Positions 45,942 to 53,857 of a stretch of 64,000 nucleotides of DNA are shown piece after piece. How positions within the stretch are numbered: the first letter of the stretch is position 1; every line of letters starts with the position of its first letter. A program made the position numbers and the translations under genes. Source of the DNA: Rummeliibacillus pycnus (lineage in GTDB: Bacteria; Bacillota; Bacilli; Bacillales_A; Planococcaceae); NCBI RefSeq assembly GCF_002884495.1, contig NZ_KZ614145.1, forward strand, positions 3,300,423-3,364,422, given 5' to 3'. The notes below the pieces were generated by a model. That model searched no databases. It was given only the letters and a program-made list of their open reading frames with translations, and was not told the origin of the DNA.

Positions 45942-46940
45942 ATGAAAACTACAAATGAACTAACGGATTTACAGAGCGGAATTGTGAAGTTTCAAGTCGA
46001 TGGAAATGATTGGATCATTAGTGAGATACTTTGGAAAGCAACGCAACCTTTTATGGAGAATCCGACACGCAGACGCTATTATTCACCGCACAAAAAAGGC
46101 GGACAGATTTATATTAACTTAAATTCCAATATGGACTATATCGCATATACAATCCGCGCAAAGCAAGAACTAGCAAAGGCTAGCTACCGTGGTAAACAGA
46201 ATGATTGGAAAAGCAAGGAGTTTAACAGACTTATTTCTATTGTAAACGTCGACTTTCATATTTGGTTTGATGTAAAGTACGACAAATGGGATGGAATTCT
46301 TTGCAAATACACAATCACAACGGAGCTACTCGATGCTATCTACGATAAAATGGACGAGCTTGTCGCCGAAGTCTACCCAATTTATCTGGAGCCGTTTTTA
46401 AAACTGTGTGAAGACTACCGTCAAGAAATAGCACTGCAAAAAGAAACGAACGACAAAGCGCTTGCTGCGATTGACGAGAACACGGTCGAAGCACTTAAGC
46501 ACGCACTGAAATACGTTGATCCGAGCCGAAGTGATAGAGAAATCGTTCGATTTATTAATCGTACATGGACGAATAAATTCACTGACTTAGAAAAAGACAG
46601 AAATGGTATAAAGCGTATTGAACGCCTTAATAACAGGGGTAATACAGTTGCATTTTTTGTAAAAACGCACTTTCCAAATGACCGAAACTATTTACGTGTC
46701 TTATTTGATGATATTGAATACAAACCGGAGAATTGTTCACGCATGCAAGTTGCTTTCGTAGCGGCAATCCTTAAATTAATCGAAATAGATGCAGAAAATG
46801 GTGATTTGAGAGGGTACTCGTGCAACAAGACAGGGGAAGCACGTATCAAGCATTCTTATATTGCAGAGAAGTTAGGGGTTAAAGCACCAACAATTAGAAA
46901 AAGAATTGAAAGAATAAAGAAAAAAAGTCACACTTTCTAG
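45942..46940 (+). CDS. Hypothetical protein with C-terminal helix-turn-helix
   Basis: 332 residues, start at 45942 after AAAAGGGGACAGCTAAAT; the longer frame would run through the inverted repeat. The C-terminal HSYIAEKLGVKAPTIRKRIERI is a likely HTH. The middle is rich in charged helices. Possibly a DNA-binding replication or regulatory protein; no family recognised. First gene of the module between the inverted repeats. Confidence 0.65.
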   Translation: MKTTNELTDLQSGIVKFQVDGNDWIISEILWKATQPFMENPTRRRYYSPHKKGGQIYINLNSNMDYIAYTIRAKQELAKASYRGKQNDWKSKEFNRLISIVNVDFHIWFDVKYDKWDGILCKYTITTELLDAIYDKMDELVAEVYPIYLEPFLKLCEDYRQEIALQKETNDKALAAIDENTVEALKHALKYVDPSRSDREIVRFINRTWTNKFTDLEKDRNGIKRIERLNNRGNTVAFFVKTHFPNDRNYLRVLFDDIEYKPENCSRMQVAFVAAILKLIEIDAENGDLRGYSCNKTGEARIKHSYIAEKLGVKAPTIRKRIERIKKKSHTF

Positions 46941-47055
46941 TATTTTTAAAAGGTGGGGAAAGAGATAAAACGGATTGGTTCTCATATATTGAGTGCCTTT
47001 TTATTTACGCATTAATTTATATTTTTATAAATAACTATAATCGGAGGTGATCGTC

Positions 47056-47310
47056 ATGAAAACGTACTATAGCGCACAGGACTTACCGGTAATCCGCAAA
47101 TATTTCGGCATTAATCAAGAGCAAATGGCTCGCATTGCAGGCGTCACACAGGCGTATATCTCGATGATCGAGCGACAATACGTACCTCTAACACATACAC
47201 TCCGCGATAGATTATCGGCAAGGCTGAATATAACGCCGGAACTATTAGCGGAAATCAAACGAGAGCAAGTGGTTAGAGAGGAAAAGATTCAACATTATTT
47301 AATTAATTGA
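47056..47310 (+). CDS. XRE-family regulator, small
   Basis: 84 residues; start at 47056 after GGAGGTGATCGTC. Cro-type HTH: LPVIRKYFGINQEQMARIAGVTQAYISMIERQYVPLTHTLRDRLSARLNI. Second repressor-like protein of the element, probably controlling the genes in this module. Its stop is embedded in a terminator. Confidence 0.82.
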   Translation: MKTYYSAQDLPVIRKYFGINQEQMARIAGVTQAYISMIERQYVPLTHTLRDRLSARLNITPELLAEIKREQVVREEKIQHYLIN

Positions 47311-47340
47311 GCATTTCGCGAATTAGCGGGGTGCTTTTTA
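47310..47340 (+). terminator. Terminator overlapping the XRE gene stop
   Basis: AGCATTTCGC pairs with GCGGGGTGCT (with G-T pairs) around six bases, followed by TTTTTATAT. Confidence 0.75.
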
Positions 47341-47372
47341 TATACAAAAAAAACAAAAAAGGGGAAATGAAA

Positions 47373-47696
47373 ATGGAAAATAAACAACGCAAAATAAACT
47401 TAACTATCGAATCAACTGGGGAACTTCGCGAATGGTACGTATTTGTTGAGGATAGCGCAGGACAAAATGGCTCTTATCACTTCAAAGACGCTGGCGCTGC
47501 CTACGCTATGTATAAGACATTGCACCGCTGTATTAAAAAGGGGTACGGCTATCAAATCGAAGTAACCTCGAATCACGAAGGTTTTATTCGCAGTCTAAAT
47601 CATATTAGCGACGATAATCGCACGTTAAGCAGAATGACACGCGATATTTTATTTGAGACAAATTCGGTTATTACTTCCGCCAAAGTTGCGGAGTAA
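47373..47696 (+). CDS. Small hypothetical protein
   Basis: 107 residues; start at 47373 after AAAGGGGAAATGAAA. Sequence LTIESTGELREWYVFVEDSAGQNGSYHFKDAGAAYAMY suggests a small alpha/beta fold. No family recognised. The leader (AAAAAACAAA..GGGGAAATG) is repeated before the next small gene. Confidence 0.6.
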   Translation: MENKQRKINLTIESTGELREWYVFVEDSAGQNGSYHFKDAGAAYAMYKTLHRCIKKGYGYQIEVTSNHEGFIRSLNHISDDNRTLSRMTRDILFETNSVITSAKVAE

Positions 47697-47741
47697 CAAT
47701 ATACAGCATACAAAATACAAAAAACAAAGGGGAAATGGACA

Positions 47742-47822
47742 ATGGAGTTATATCTACTAGTAATGATGGGGCTTTGCGCGTACAGTTATTTCTTTTTAAG
47801 TATCGTTGGTGATAAGTATTGA
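47742..47822 (+). CDS. Very small membrane peptide
   Basis: 26 residues, almost one hydrophobic helix (LYLLVMMGLCAYSYFFLSIV), with AAAGGGGAAATGGACA upstream and a TTGA overlap with the next gene. Too short to assign. Confidence 0.45.
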   Translation: MELYLLVMMGLCAYSYFFLSIVGDKY

Positions 47823-48175
47823 GTAGTAGAGTGGGAAGATACATTGAAAAGCATTGCGCTAATTATGACGCAAACGGTCAATGCTTATTGCAAACTTTTG
47901 AGAGTGGGAGCCACATATGCCCGCTCTTTTTTAATTTGACTGCACGTTGCACTTACGCTGAAACTTCCGTTCTACCTGGCGACGGGCAAATTCAATCTTT
48001 ATATATGCAAGGTAAACAAGGCGCTGAGATAGTACTACACACTTGCGAACGCTGCAAAAAGCCGTACAAGCGCAGGAGCAATCGACAGAAATATTGTTCG
48101 TCTTGTCAAACGGATCAAGCAAGAAAAAGAGCGCGTGAGGGCATGGCAAAACTTAGGTCAGATGTTAACGATTAG
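47819..48175 (+). CDS. Cysteine-rich VLP-domain protein with zinc ribbon
   Basis: 118 residues; the TTG at 47819 overlaps the preceding stop (TTGA); GTG 47831 is an alternative. Two cysteine-rich parts: HCANYDANGQCLL ... ICPLFFNLTARCTYAETSVLPGD, matching the 'cysteine-rich VLP' pattern found on phages and conjugative elements, and a C-terminal zinc ribbon (CERCKKPYKRRSNRQKYCSSC). The role of this family is not established. An intrinsic-terminator-like hairpin lies inside the frame at 47901-47934. Confidence 0.72.
   Translation: MSSRVGRYIEKHCANYDANGQCLLQTFESGSHICPLFFNLTARCTYAETSVLPGDGQIQSLYMQGKQGAEIVLHTCERCKKPYKRRSNRQKYCSSCQTDQARKRAREGMAKLRSDVND
47901..47934 (+). terminator. Intragenic terminator-like hairpin
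   Basis: AGAGTGGG pairs with CCCGCTCT and is followed by TTTTTTAATTT, inside the cysteine-rich gene. It may attenuate transcription into the tail-type genes. Confidence 0.5.
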
Positions 48176-48301
48176 ACTTTCTAAATCGTTGATTTTACCG
48201 GCTTTTCCACGTCTATTTTAAGACGTAAATACAATAGCGAAAGTATTTATCATTATTGCTGTTTTTGACTTTCTAAACACTAACTAAAGGGAGAGATTTT
48301 A

Positions 48302-49048
48302 ATGACTAAGACAATCGCAGAACAAATTCAAGGACATATCGAAAAGGCTTATGAAATCAAAAAGCAAACAGTAAAATTGGCAGCTGAAGTACGAGACGAA
48401 GTTGGCTCTACAATTATGGATATCGTAAAGGATCCATTGTTATCTCCGGAGGGTAGGAAGGTTAAACAGGCTGAGATTATGGGTGGATATGAACGAGACC
48501 TATATACAGAAATCGCTAGAATTAAAGGCGAATATTTAGCGGAGGCAAAAGCAGTCCGTGACCTTGCTAATAAAACGCTATTAGAGCCTAACGCAAAGCC
48601 CACAGACACTACAAAAGTAGCGTTCTTTGAAAAAGAATACGAACGATTAAAAGTCGACGCTATGCTTGGGCTTAACGCTGAAAAGTCAATGAAAGCAATC
48701 GCCGAATTTGTAAGTAAGTACGACCATCCTTATTTCGCTGAACGTTTACAGTCAGAATTCAGTACGCTAGCAGGCGCAGTCTTAGCTAACGGAAATGATG
48801 CAGAGACACGCCAAAAACTAAGCAAGATGCTCGAAGCAATAGAAGTTAAAGCGACATCACCTGCGAAAGAGTCCGCTAAATACGGTCTTAAGTATTTTGA
48901 AAACGCTGAGGGTGTTCGTTTGTTCCCAGAGTATAGTCACGAATTTAAAGCGATTGAGTCCGTTATGACTAGCAAATATATAAAGCATATCAATGAGCCG
49001 GAAGTTTATTTTGAGGCGGAGGCAGAAACGCAAGAGTCAGCACAATAG
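48302..49048 (+). CDS. Hypothetical helical protein
   Basis: 248 residues after AAAGGGAGAGATTTTA. Mostly alpha-helical, Lys/Glu/Ala-rich, no membrane segment. No family recognised. In this position of phage tail operons one would expect tube or structural genes, but I see no such signature. Its stop lies inside a terminator. Confidence 0.6.
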   Translation: MTKTIAEQIQGHIEKAYEIKKQTVKLAAEVRDEVGSTIMDIVKDPLLSPEGRKVKQAEIMGGYERDLYTEIARIKGEYLAEAKAVRDLANKTLLEPNAKPTDTTKVAFFEKEYERLKVDAMLGLNAEKSMKAIAEFVSKYDHPYFAERLQSEFSTLAGAVLANGNDAETRQKLSKMLEAIEVKATSPAKESAKYGLKYFENAEGVRLFPEYSHEFKAIESVMTSKYIKHINEPEVYFEAEAETQESAQ

Positions 49049-49058
49049 TGCCGGCTCT
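49033..49058 (+). terminator. Terminator overlapping the stop codon
   Basis: AGAGTCAGCAC pairs with GTGCCGGCTCT with loop AATA, tail TTCTATAT. Confidence 0.7.
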
Positions 49059-49095
49059 TTCTATATAAAAAACAAACGAAAAGGGAGACGATTAA

Positions 49096-49452
49096 ATGAC
49101 ATTACAAACACAATTTAAACGCGAAGGAAATTTATTAATTTCGGGCGATGAGGAAGTCTTAGTAAAAGCGCAAAAGGATAGCAACAAAATTCTTGCGGAA
49201 TTAGATGTGCAAGGAACAGACGAAGCAAAGGCGCAAAAAGCCCTTATCGAAATGAACCGAGCATTATACGCTAACTTTACGCCAAACGTTCAAAACTTAG
49301 CTAAGTTATTTGACAAAGCGCGGTCGAGTGCTGACAGTTTTTACGCTGAAAAGTACGTCGAATTAAAAGCGGATGTTCTAAAGGCTAACGAATTGGCAAC
49401 CGCAGATAAGCCACAGGTTGAACGCTATACAGTAACAGCACGTGATTTGTAA
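49096..49452 (+). CDS. Hypothetical helical protein
   Basis: 118 residues after AAAAGGGAGACGATTAA. Helical, resembling its upstream neighbour in composition; AQKALIEMNRALYANFTPNVQNLAKLFDKARSS. No family recognised. Flanked by terminators on both sides. Confidence 0.6.
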   Translation: MTLQTQFKREGNLLISGDEEVLVKAQKDSNKILAELDVQGTDEAKAQKALIEMNRALYANFTPNVQNLAKLFDKARSSADSFYAEKYVELKADVLKANELATADKPQVERYTVTARDL

Positions 49453-49455
49453 AAC

Positions 49456-49480
49456 GGAGCTCCTAACGGGGCTCTTTTTA
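49456..49480 (+). terminator. Terminator
   Basis: GAGCTCC pairs with GGGGCTC around TAAC, followed by TTTTTATTT. Confidence 0.75.
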
Positions 49481-49512
49481 TTTGACTTAAAAAGCGAAGG
49501 AGAGACGAAAAC

Positions 49513-49836
49513 ATGACGCAAGAAAAAATCAATCAGCAGCAACTAAAGAAGATTATCGCAGCACAGCGCAAATACAAAAAAATCTATGACAATAACGCAA
49601 ATGTAAGCAAGAAAAGGATAGCGAAGGCCGAACGCGATATATTGGCTCTTCAATCAATTATTAAAGAAAATGGTTCACTCGCTAAATTAGCGGAACTAAC
49701 ACTTGCAGCGCTATGGGCGGCGCTTACAGCGGCGAAAGAGGAGAACAAACTAAAGCTCGCAGAAGTCGAAGAATTACATCTTGCTGCAGCGGCAGAGGCT
49801 GAGCGGCTTGAGCGAGAAATATTCAGGGAGGAATGA
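49513..49836 (+). CDS. Coiled-coil protein before the tape-measure gene
   Basis: 107 residues after GCGAAGGAGAGACGAAAAC. Almost wholly helical with heptad-like spacing (LAELTLAALWAALTAAKEENKLKLAEVEELHLAAAAEAERLE). Position just ahead of a tape-measure gene is where tail-assembly chaperones sit, but similarity is not evident. Confidence 0.55.
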   Translation: MTQEKINQQQLKKIIAAQRKYKKIYDNNANVSKKRIAKAERDILALQSIIKENGSLAKLAELTLAALWAALTAAKEENKLKLAEVEELHLAAAAEAERLEREIFREE

Positions 49837-49840
49837 GCAA

Positions 49841-51658
49841 TTGAGTATAAACCTAGTCGCAAAATTAAGTCTAGTCGATAATTTATCTGCAAAAATGAAA
49901 AGTATTGACCGGACTATTCAAAGAACAGAAAGAGCTACCAACAGCTTTAATTCGTCTTTACAAAGAACGTCGAAGTCAGGCGCTAGCAGTTTTAATGGAA
50001 CGATTAAGGCGGTCGGCGGTCTAGTTACTGCAATCGGCGGAGCTATCGGAATAGCAAAAACGCTAGACGCAACTCTCGGCGAAGCCATGCGCTACCAACA
50101 GCAAGAAGTCTTAGTCGAAGCGATGTTCGATGACAAGAAGGCCAGCGCTAAATACGCGAAAATGGTTCAGAAAATGGCGCAAGATTCGCCGATTATGGAT
50201 ACGTCAACTATGATGGGCAGCTCGAAGGCTTTCGTTGGTATTACGAAATCATTGCCTGCGCTTAAACAAGCGTGGAAAGTTGCAGAAAAACTATCAATAA
50301 TGGATCCTGAACAAGGGCTTCAAGGCGCAGTTTATGCAATGAAAGAGCTCGCGTCGGGCGATGGGGTTTCGATGGCAGAACGATTTGAGGTTCCCAAGAA
50401 GGTTGTAAATTCGATTAAAAACCTTAGTTTCGATGAGCAACTCGTATCAATACAACAGTATCTTGATAAGGTCGGAATTACGGACAAGACAGTTCAAAAA
50501 ATGGGCGGCACTACAATGTCAAAATGGAATCAGATTAAAGAAAAATTACAATCAACCTTCCGAAATATGGGTACTTCCGGTAATTCGCAAATCGGAAAGG
50601 CTTTCGATGGAATTTTAGCCGGACTAGACAAAGGCTCCTTTAATAAAGTCGCCAAGCAGATTGATGAGGGGTTAGGTACGGCATTATCTAAGCTCGCGAA
50701 CTACGTTAAGACTATTGATTTCGTTGACCTCGGAAATAAAGCAAGCACAGCGTTCGATAAAATATCGAAAGGTGTTAAGTGGATAAGCGACAACTTTAAT
50801 GGAATTAAAGAAACGGTAATCGGCGTAGGTATCGCCGTGGTTGCATTTAAAGGAATCATGGCAGGCTTGACGGTTATCAGCACGATTAATACGTTAATGA
50901 AAGCGTATCGCACGGGAACTTTAATCGCTACCGCTGCACAATGGAATCTGAACGCAGCTCTCCTCGCAAACCCAATCGGACTTATCGTCGTTGCAATCGC
51001 AGCCTTAATCGGAATTATAGTAGTATTAGTCCGCAACTGGGACACAGTAACGAAGAAAACTAAGCAATTTTGGCGTGCAATCGGCGGGGGCTCAGGAGCT
51101 ATCCGCATATTAATGGGACCGCTCGGCATATTAATCGGCGCAGCAATCGACTTAGCGAAGAACTGGGACTCTACGAAATCCGTATGGGAAAACGTATGGG
51201 GCGCAATCAAGCGTTCTGCAGCGGAGTCGGTTAACTCTGTAATTGGCGGCATTAACGAGATGATTAAAATGATTAACAAGTTGCCAGGCGTCAATGTTCC
51301 GGTAATCGCGAAAGTAGACTGGGGAGGCACGCCAGTAGCGCCGTCTAAAAAGCTGCCGAAAAAGAATCCGCAACTTGGCTCATTAACAAACTATGCACCG
51401 AAGAATTACGGCGGTCTTAATTTACCCGGACATAAAGGTGGTCTTAACCGCGTGCCTTATGACGGTTATGTGGCAAGATTACACGAAGGGGAACGTATTC
51501 AAACACGCGATGAAGTAAATGCCGAGCGCAATGCTACGAGTGGTGTTCAAGTATCGTTTGCGGGCGCTAACTTCCATGTACGACAAGAGAGTGATATTGA
51601 AAGTATCGCGAAGGCGCTAGCTAACGAAATATTCAGTAGAAGGAAGGTAGTCGGATAA
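49841..51658 (+). CDS. Phage tail tape-measure-like protein
   Basis: 605 residues from TTG 49841 after AGGGAGGAATGAGCAA. The start SINLVAKLSLVDNLSAKMKS followed by a helical Thr/Ser-rich part is typical of tape-measure N-termini. Several long hydrophobic helices occur in the middle (about 325-425: IGVGIAVVAFKGIMAGL, LIVVAIAALIGIIVVLV), and the C-terminus has the common NSVIGGINEMIKMINKLPGVNVP and GGLNRVPYDGYVARLHEGERI. Tape measures set tail length and help DNA passage. It is short, implying a tail of moderate length if it functions as such. No tail tube, sheath or portal gene is recognised nearby. Confidence 0.85.
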   Translation: MSINLVAKLSLVDNLSAKMKSIDRTIQRTERATNSFNSSLQRTSKSGASSFNGTIKAVGGLVTAIGGAIGIAKTLDATLGEAMRYQQQEVLVEAMFDDKKASAKYAKMVQKMAQDSPIMDTSTMMGSSKAFVGITKSLPALKQAWKVAEKLSIMDPEQGLQGAVYAMKELASGDGVSMAERFEVPKKVVNSIKNLSFDEQLVSIQQYLDKVGITDKTVQKMGGTTMSKWNQIKEKLQSTFRNMGTSGNSQIGKAFDGILAGLDKGSFNKVAKQIDEGLGTALSKLANYVKTIDFVDLGNKASTAFDKISKGVKWISDNFNGIKETVIGVGIAVVAFKGIMAGLTVISTINTLMKAYRTGTLIATAAQWNLNAALLANPIGLIVVAIAALIGIIVVLVRNWDTVTKKTKQFWRAIGGGSGAIRILMGPLGILIGAAIDLAKNWDSTKSVWENVWGAIKRSAAESVNSVIGGINEMIKMINKLPGVNVPVIAKVDWGGTPVAPSKKLPKKNPQLGSLTNYAPKNYGGLNLPGHKGGLNRVPYDGYVARLHEGERIQTRDEVNAERNATSGVQVSFAGANFHVRQESDIESIAKALANEIFSRRKVVG

Positions 51659-51822
51659 TGGCCGGAATTAAGATTTATTTAAAATATTCATCGAAAGATA
51701 AGTTGCAACTTCCGGTTGTTCCGGAGGAACTTTCGCTAGAGTCGCCATTTGGAGTAAATAAGGTAAACGTTGCGCATAAAGGTGCGATTACTATACCTGG
51801 CTTAACGAAAGGGGAACGATAA
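51658..51822 (+). CDS. Truncated XkdP/LysM-type tail protein N-terminus
   Basis: 54 residues, TAATG overlap with the tape-measure gene. GIKIYLKYSSKDKLQLPVVPEEL and VNVAHKGAITIPGL match the N-terminal part of XkdP-like tail proteins that follow the tape measure in PBSX-type phages; here the frame ends at GER with TAA, before the remaining tail part and LysM domain. It is either a remnant or a deliberately short version. The translated frame is intact. Confidence 0.6.
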   Translation: MAGIKIYLKYSSKDKLQLPVVPEELSLESPFGVNKVNVAHKGAITIPGLTKGER

Positions 51823-51823
51823 A

Positions 51824-52378
51824 ATGGATATTGATATACAAAAAATAAAGCGCAGACTAGCGGAAGTCACTCGCGACCTTGATAAGGTAAACGAGGAGCG
51901 GGGCTACTGTATGCTTGAACAATCGCCAATCGATCCGGAGCTTTGCGTTAATGCAGCTGCCATAGTAGTAGATGAGGCAAGCGAGTTTATTGTCGCAGTA
52001 GCTGACATACTGCTTAAGACGAACGACTTTCCGGACTTGCGCTCGGATGACGAGATTGTGGCGAAAATAGAGCGCTGGCTTGACTTGATATGGGTTGGTT
52101 GTCGGATGGATTCGTTAAGACGCGAAGAAGTGTATTGGCGTTATAAACACGTTGATGGTGATTGTTTATTGCTTGTGCCAGTCTTACATTGCTTGATACG
52201 CGATAAGTCGGAGAATATTAGACGAGGCTGGACACCGCTTAAATTGGCGAACTTATTAACGCAACCATTAGCTAGGGCACGTATGAATTTACAAGGATAT
52301 GAGCGCTTTGAGTACGATTACAGCGCCATTATTGACGAGAATAAAGAATACAGAAGATTAGCGAAAGGGGTAAAATAA
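51824..52378 (+). CDS. Hypothetical protein
   Basis: 184 residues, AAAGGGGAACGATAAA upstream, one base after the preceding stop and one base overlap with the next start. Soluble, acidic and Leu/Arg-rich, with an N-terminal coiled-coil-like helix. No family recognised. Confidence 0.6.
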   Translation: MDIDIQKIKRRLAEVTRDLDKVNEERGYCMLEQSPIDPELCVNAAAIVVDEASEFIVAVADILLKTNDFPDLRSDDEIVAKIERWLDLIWVGCRMDSLRREEVYWRYKHVDGDCLLLVPVLHCLIRDKSENIRRGWTPLKLANLLTQPLARARMNLQGYERFEYDYSAIIDENKEYRRLAKGVK

Positions 52379-52809
52379 TGAGAACTGAATCGGAATTGAA
52401 GGCGTTATTATCTACGCAAGAACAGCACGCAGTTTTATTAATCGTTGAGAACGAGTTTGCGCCGAAAGGAAACAAGCGGACATTCGAGGATATTGCGGAA
52501 GAAGTAGGCGTAACGGTGCGTCAACTATATAACTATCGCAAAGACAATCCGGCGTTCAACGAATATAAGACGCTAGTGGCGAATCAGATGCTTTTAAGCA
52601 AGCGTGAAGTTGTAGACGCTCAGCTTATGAAATTAGTTGAAGGAACGTCCAATAACGGTAATGGCTCGATTAAGGCGATTGAGCTCTACTACAAGTTGAC
52701 TGGCGCGCTTAAGGAAAGCATTACGATTAATAGCGAGCAGCCAAGAACACAAGTGAAGCCGGAGGAAGTGGCGGCGAATATCGAGGCATTACGAGCTACA
52801 TTGAAATAG
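52378..52809 (+). CDS. phBC6A51-type HTH / phage small-terminase-like protein
   Basis: 143 residues; TAATG junction with the previous gene, RBS AAAGGGGTAAA. HTH at about 30-60 (RTFEDIAEEVGVTVRQLYNYRKDNPAFNEYK) then a helical part and a disordered tail. This resembles the phBC6A51 HTH family, related to small terminase subunits that bind packaging sites. No large terminase is present, so packaging would need a helper, or the protein is a regulator. Confidence 0.7.
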   Translation: MRTESELKALLSTQEQHAVLLIVENEFAPKGNKRTFEDIAEEVGVTVRQLYNYRKDNPAFNEYKTLVANQMLLSKREVVDAQLMKLVEGTSNNGNGSIKAIELYYKLTGALKESITINSEQPRTQVKPEEVAANIEALRATLK

Positions 52810-52820
52810 AACGGATTATT

Positions 52821-52862
52821 ACGGGCATGATCGCTTAATTGCGGTTGTGTCCGTCTTTTTTT
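52821..52862 (+). terminator. Strong terminator of the tail-type operon
   Basis: A 14-bp stem (ACGGGCATGATCGC with GCGGTTGTGTCCGT, several G-T pairs), loop TTAATT, and a run of nine T. It lies 20 bases before the right inverted repeat. Confidence 0.88.
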
Positions 52863-52881
52863 TTATTTCCGGATTAGTGAA

Positions 52882-52932
52882 AAGTGCACGTTTTTATACA
52901 TAATAACTATATATATTAGATATAACGTAGTA
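52882..52932 (-). repeat. Right inverted repeat of the tail-gene module
   Basis: 51 bases, inverted near-copy of 45862-45913 (48 identical positions). A further 9-mer TATGAAGCG (52948-52956) mirrors CGCTTCATA at 45849-45857, outside both repeats. Confidence 0.88.
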
Positions 52933-52973
52933 AAACGTAGGTAACGTTATGAAGCGAATAAGACTGACTAGGA

Positions 52974-53170
52974 ATGAGCGTAGCGAATGACGAAGGTTTT
53001 AAAGTTGGCGTTCTATTTCGAATCAAACAAGACGGCGTCGTGTCACGCTTTGCAAATGTTCCGACGTCCGGAGCATTCCGATAATTTCCGAAAATAGGCA
53101 AATCCGAAGGCTTGGCGCTCATTTCACCTACTCGACGCGCCTGGCGGATGGACACGCTCGAAAACATCAA
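52974..53170 (+). pseudogene. Possible broken small gene
   Basis: From ATG 52974 a sensible frame (MSVANDEGFKVGVLFRIKQD ...) runs 36 codons to a TAA at 53082 and then continues open for about 30 more codons. It may be a remnant gene with a nonsense change. No family recognised; an overlapping minus-strand frame is less convincing. Confidence 0.25.
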
Positions 53171-53186
53171 GGCTCAATTCATATAG

Positions 53187-53270
53187 CGGTATCATATATT
53201 AAAGTATTTGACACCGATAGGCCAACGTGATAGTATTAAGGTATCGAACGGTATCATATATCGGTATCAC
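53187..53270 (+). promoter_or_regulatory. Repeat array and promoter of the serine recombinase gene (res-like)
   Basis: CGGTATCATATAT occurs at 53187-53199 and again at 53249-53261, and related half-sites (CGTGATA, GGTATCG, CGGTATCAC) lie between and beyond, in both orientations. A promoter TTGACA (53208-53213), 17 bases, TAGTAT (53231-53236) sits inside. The pattern fits a resolvase res site that doubles as an autoregulatory operator. Confidence 0.6.
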
Positions 53271-53287
53271 GAAAAGGAGACAGTGTC

Positions 53288-53857
53288 ATGACTAAATACG
53301 GGTATGCGAGGGTATCAACGCTTCATCAATCGCTAGACGAACAGACTAAGCAACTAAAGGCGGAAGGCTGCGAAGTCATTTATGCTGAACACTATACCGG
53401 CACAAGCAAAGACCGACCGGAGTTTCAAGCGCTATTGGACGCTGTTGTTAGTGGCGATATGATCGTTGTTACGAAGCTAGACCGCTTTGCCCGTTCAGCC
53501 AGTGACGCTATAACGATTATCAAGCGACTATATGACGAAGGAGTACGGGTACATATCATCAATATGGGGATAGTAGAGAACACTCCAATGGGGCGATTAA
53601 TGTTGACTATGCTAGCGGGCTTTGCTGAGTTCGAGAGGGATATGATCGTTGAGCGAACGCAAGCAGGACGAGAAGCTGCGAGACAACGCGAAGGTTACAA
53701 AGATGGACGTAAGCCGAAGTATGGACGCAAGCAACTCGATCATGCGATGGAACTAAAAGAAACGCATAGCTTCTCGCAAGTCGCTGACATAACAGGAATT
53801 TCAATCGCAACACTTAAAAGAGAAAGCGCAAGACGCAAAGCAGAAGGCAATCGCTAG
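53288..53857 (+). CDS. Serine recombinase (resolvase/invertase family)
   Basis: 189 residues after AAAAGGAGACAGTGTC. Catalytic N-terminal domain: YGYARVSTLHQSLDEQ with Ser10, VVTKLDRFARSASDA, and MGRLMLTMLAGFAEFERDMIVERTQAG, all conserved. A C-terminal DNA-binding HTH (HSFSQVADITGISIATLKRE) completes the normal short resolvase/invertase size. It could resolve dimers of the circular form or invert the 7-kb module whose right repeat lies 350 bases upstream. Confidence 0.93.
   Translation: MTKYGYARVSTLHQSLDEQTKQLKAEGCEVIYAEHYTGTSKDRPEFQALLDAVVSGDMIVVTKLDRFARSASDAITIIKRLYDEGVRVHIINMGIVENTPMGRLMLTMLAGFAEFERDMIVERTQAGREAARQREGYKDGRKPKYGRKQLDHAMELKETHSFSQVADITGISIATLKRESARRKAEGNR

Noticed and set aside
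45862-52932. Inverted repeats as ends of a Tn3-type transposon
   Set aside because: They lack the typical terminal GGGG sequence, there is no transposase inside, the resolvase lies outside and no target-site duplication is visible.
52916-53170. 84-codon minus-strand ORF between the right inverted repeat and the recombinase
   Set aside because: No ribosome binding site, unusual composition, and it runs into the inverted repeat; the plus strand reads more sensibly although broken.
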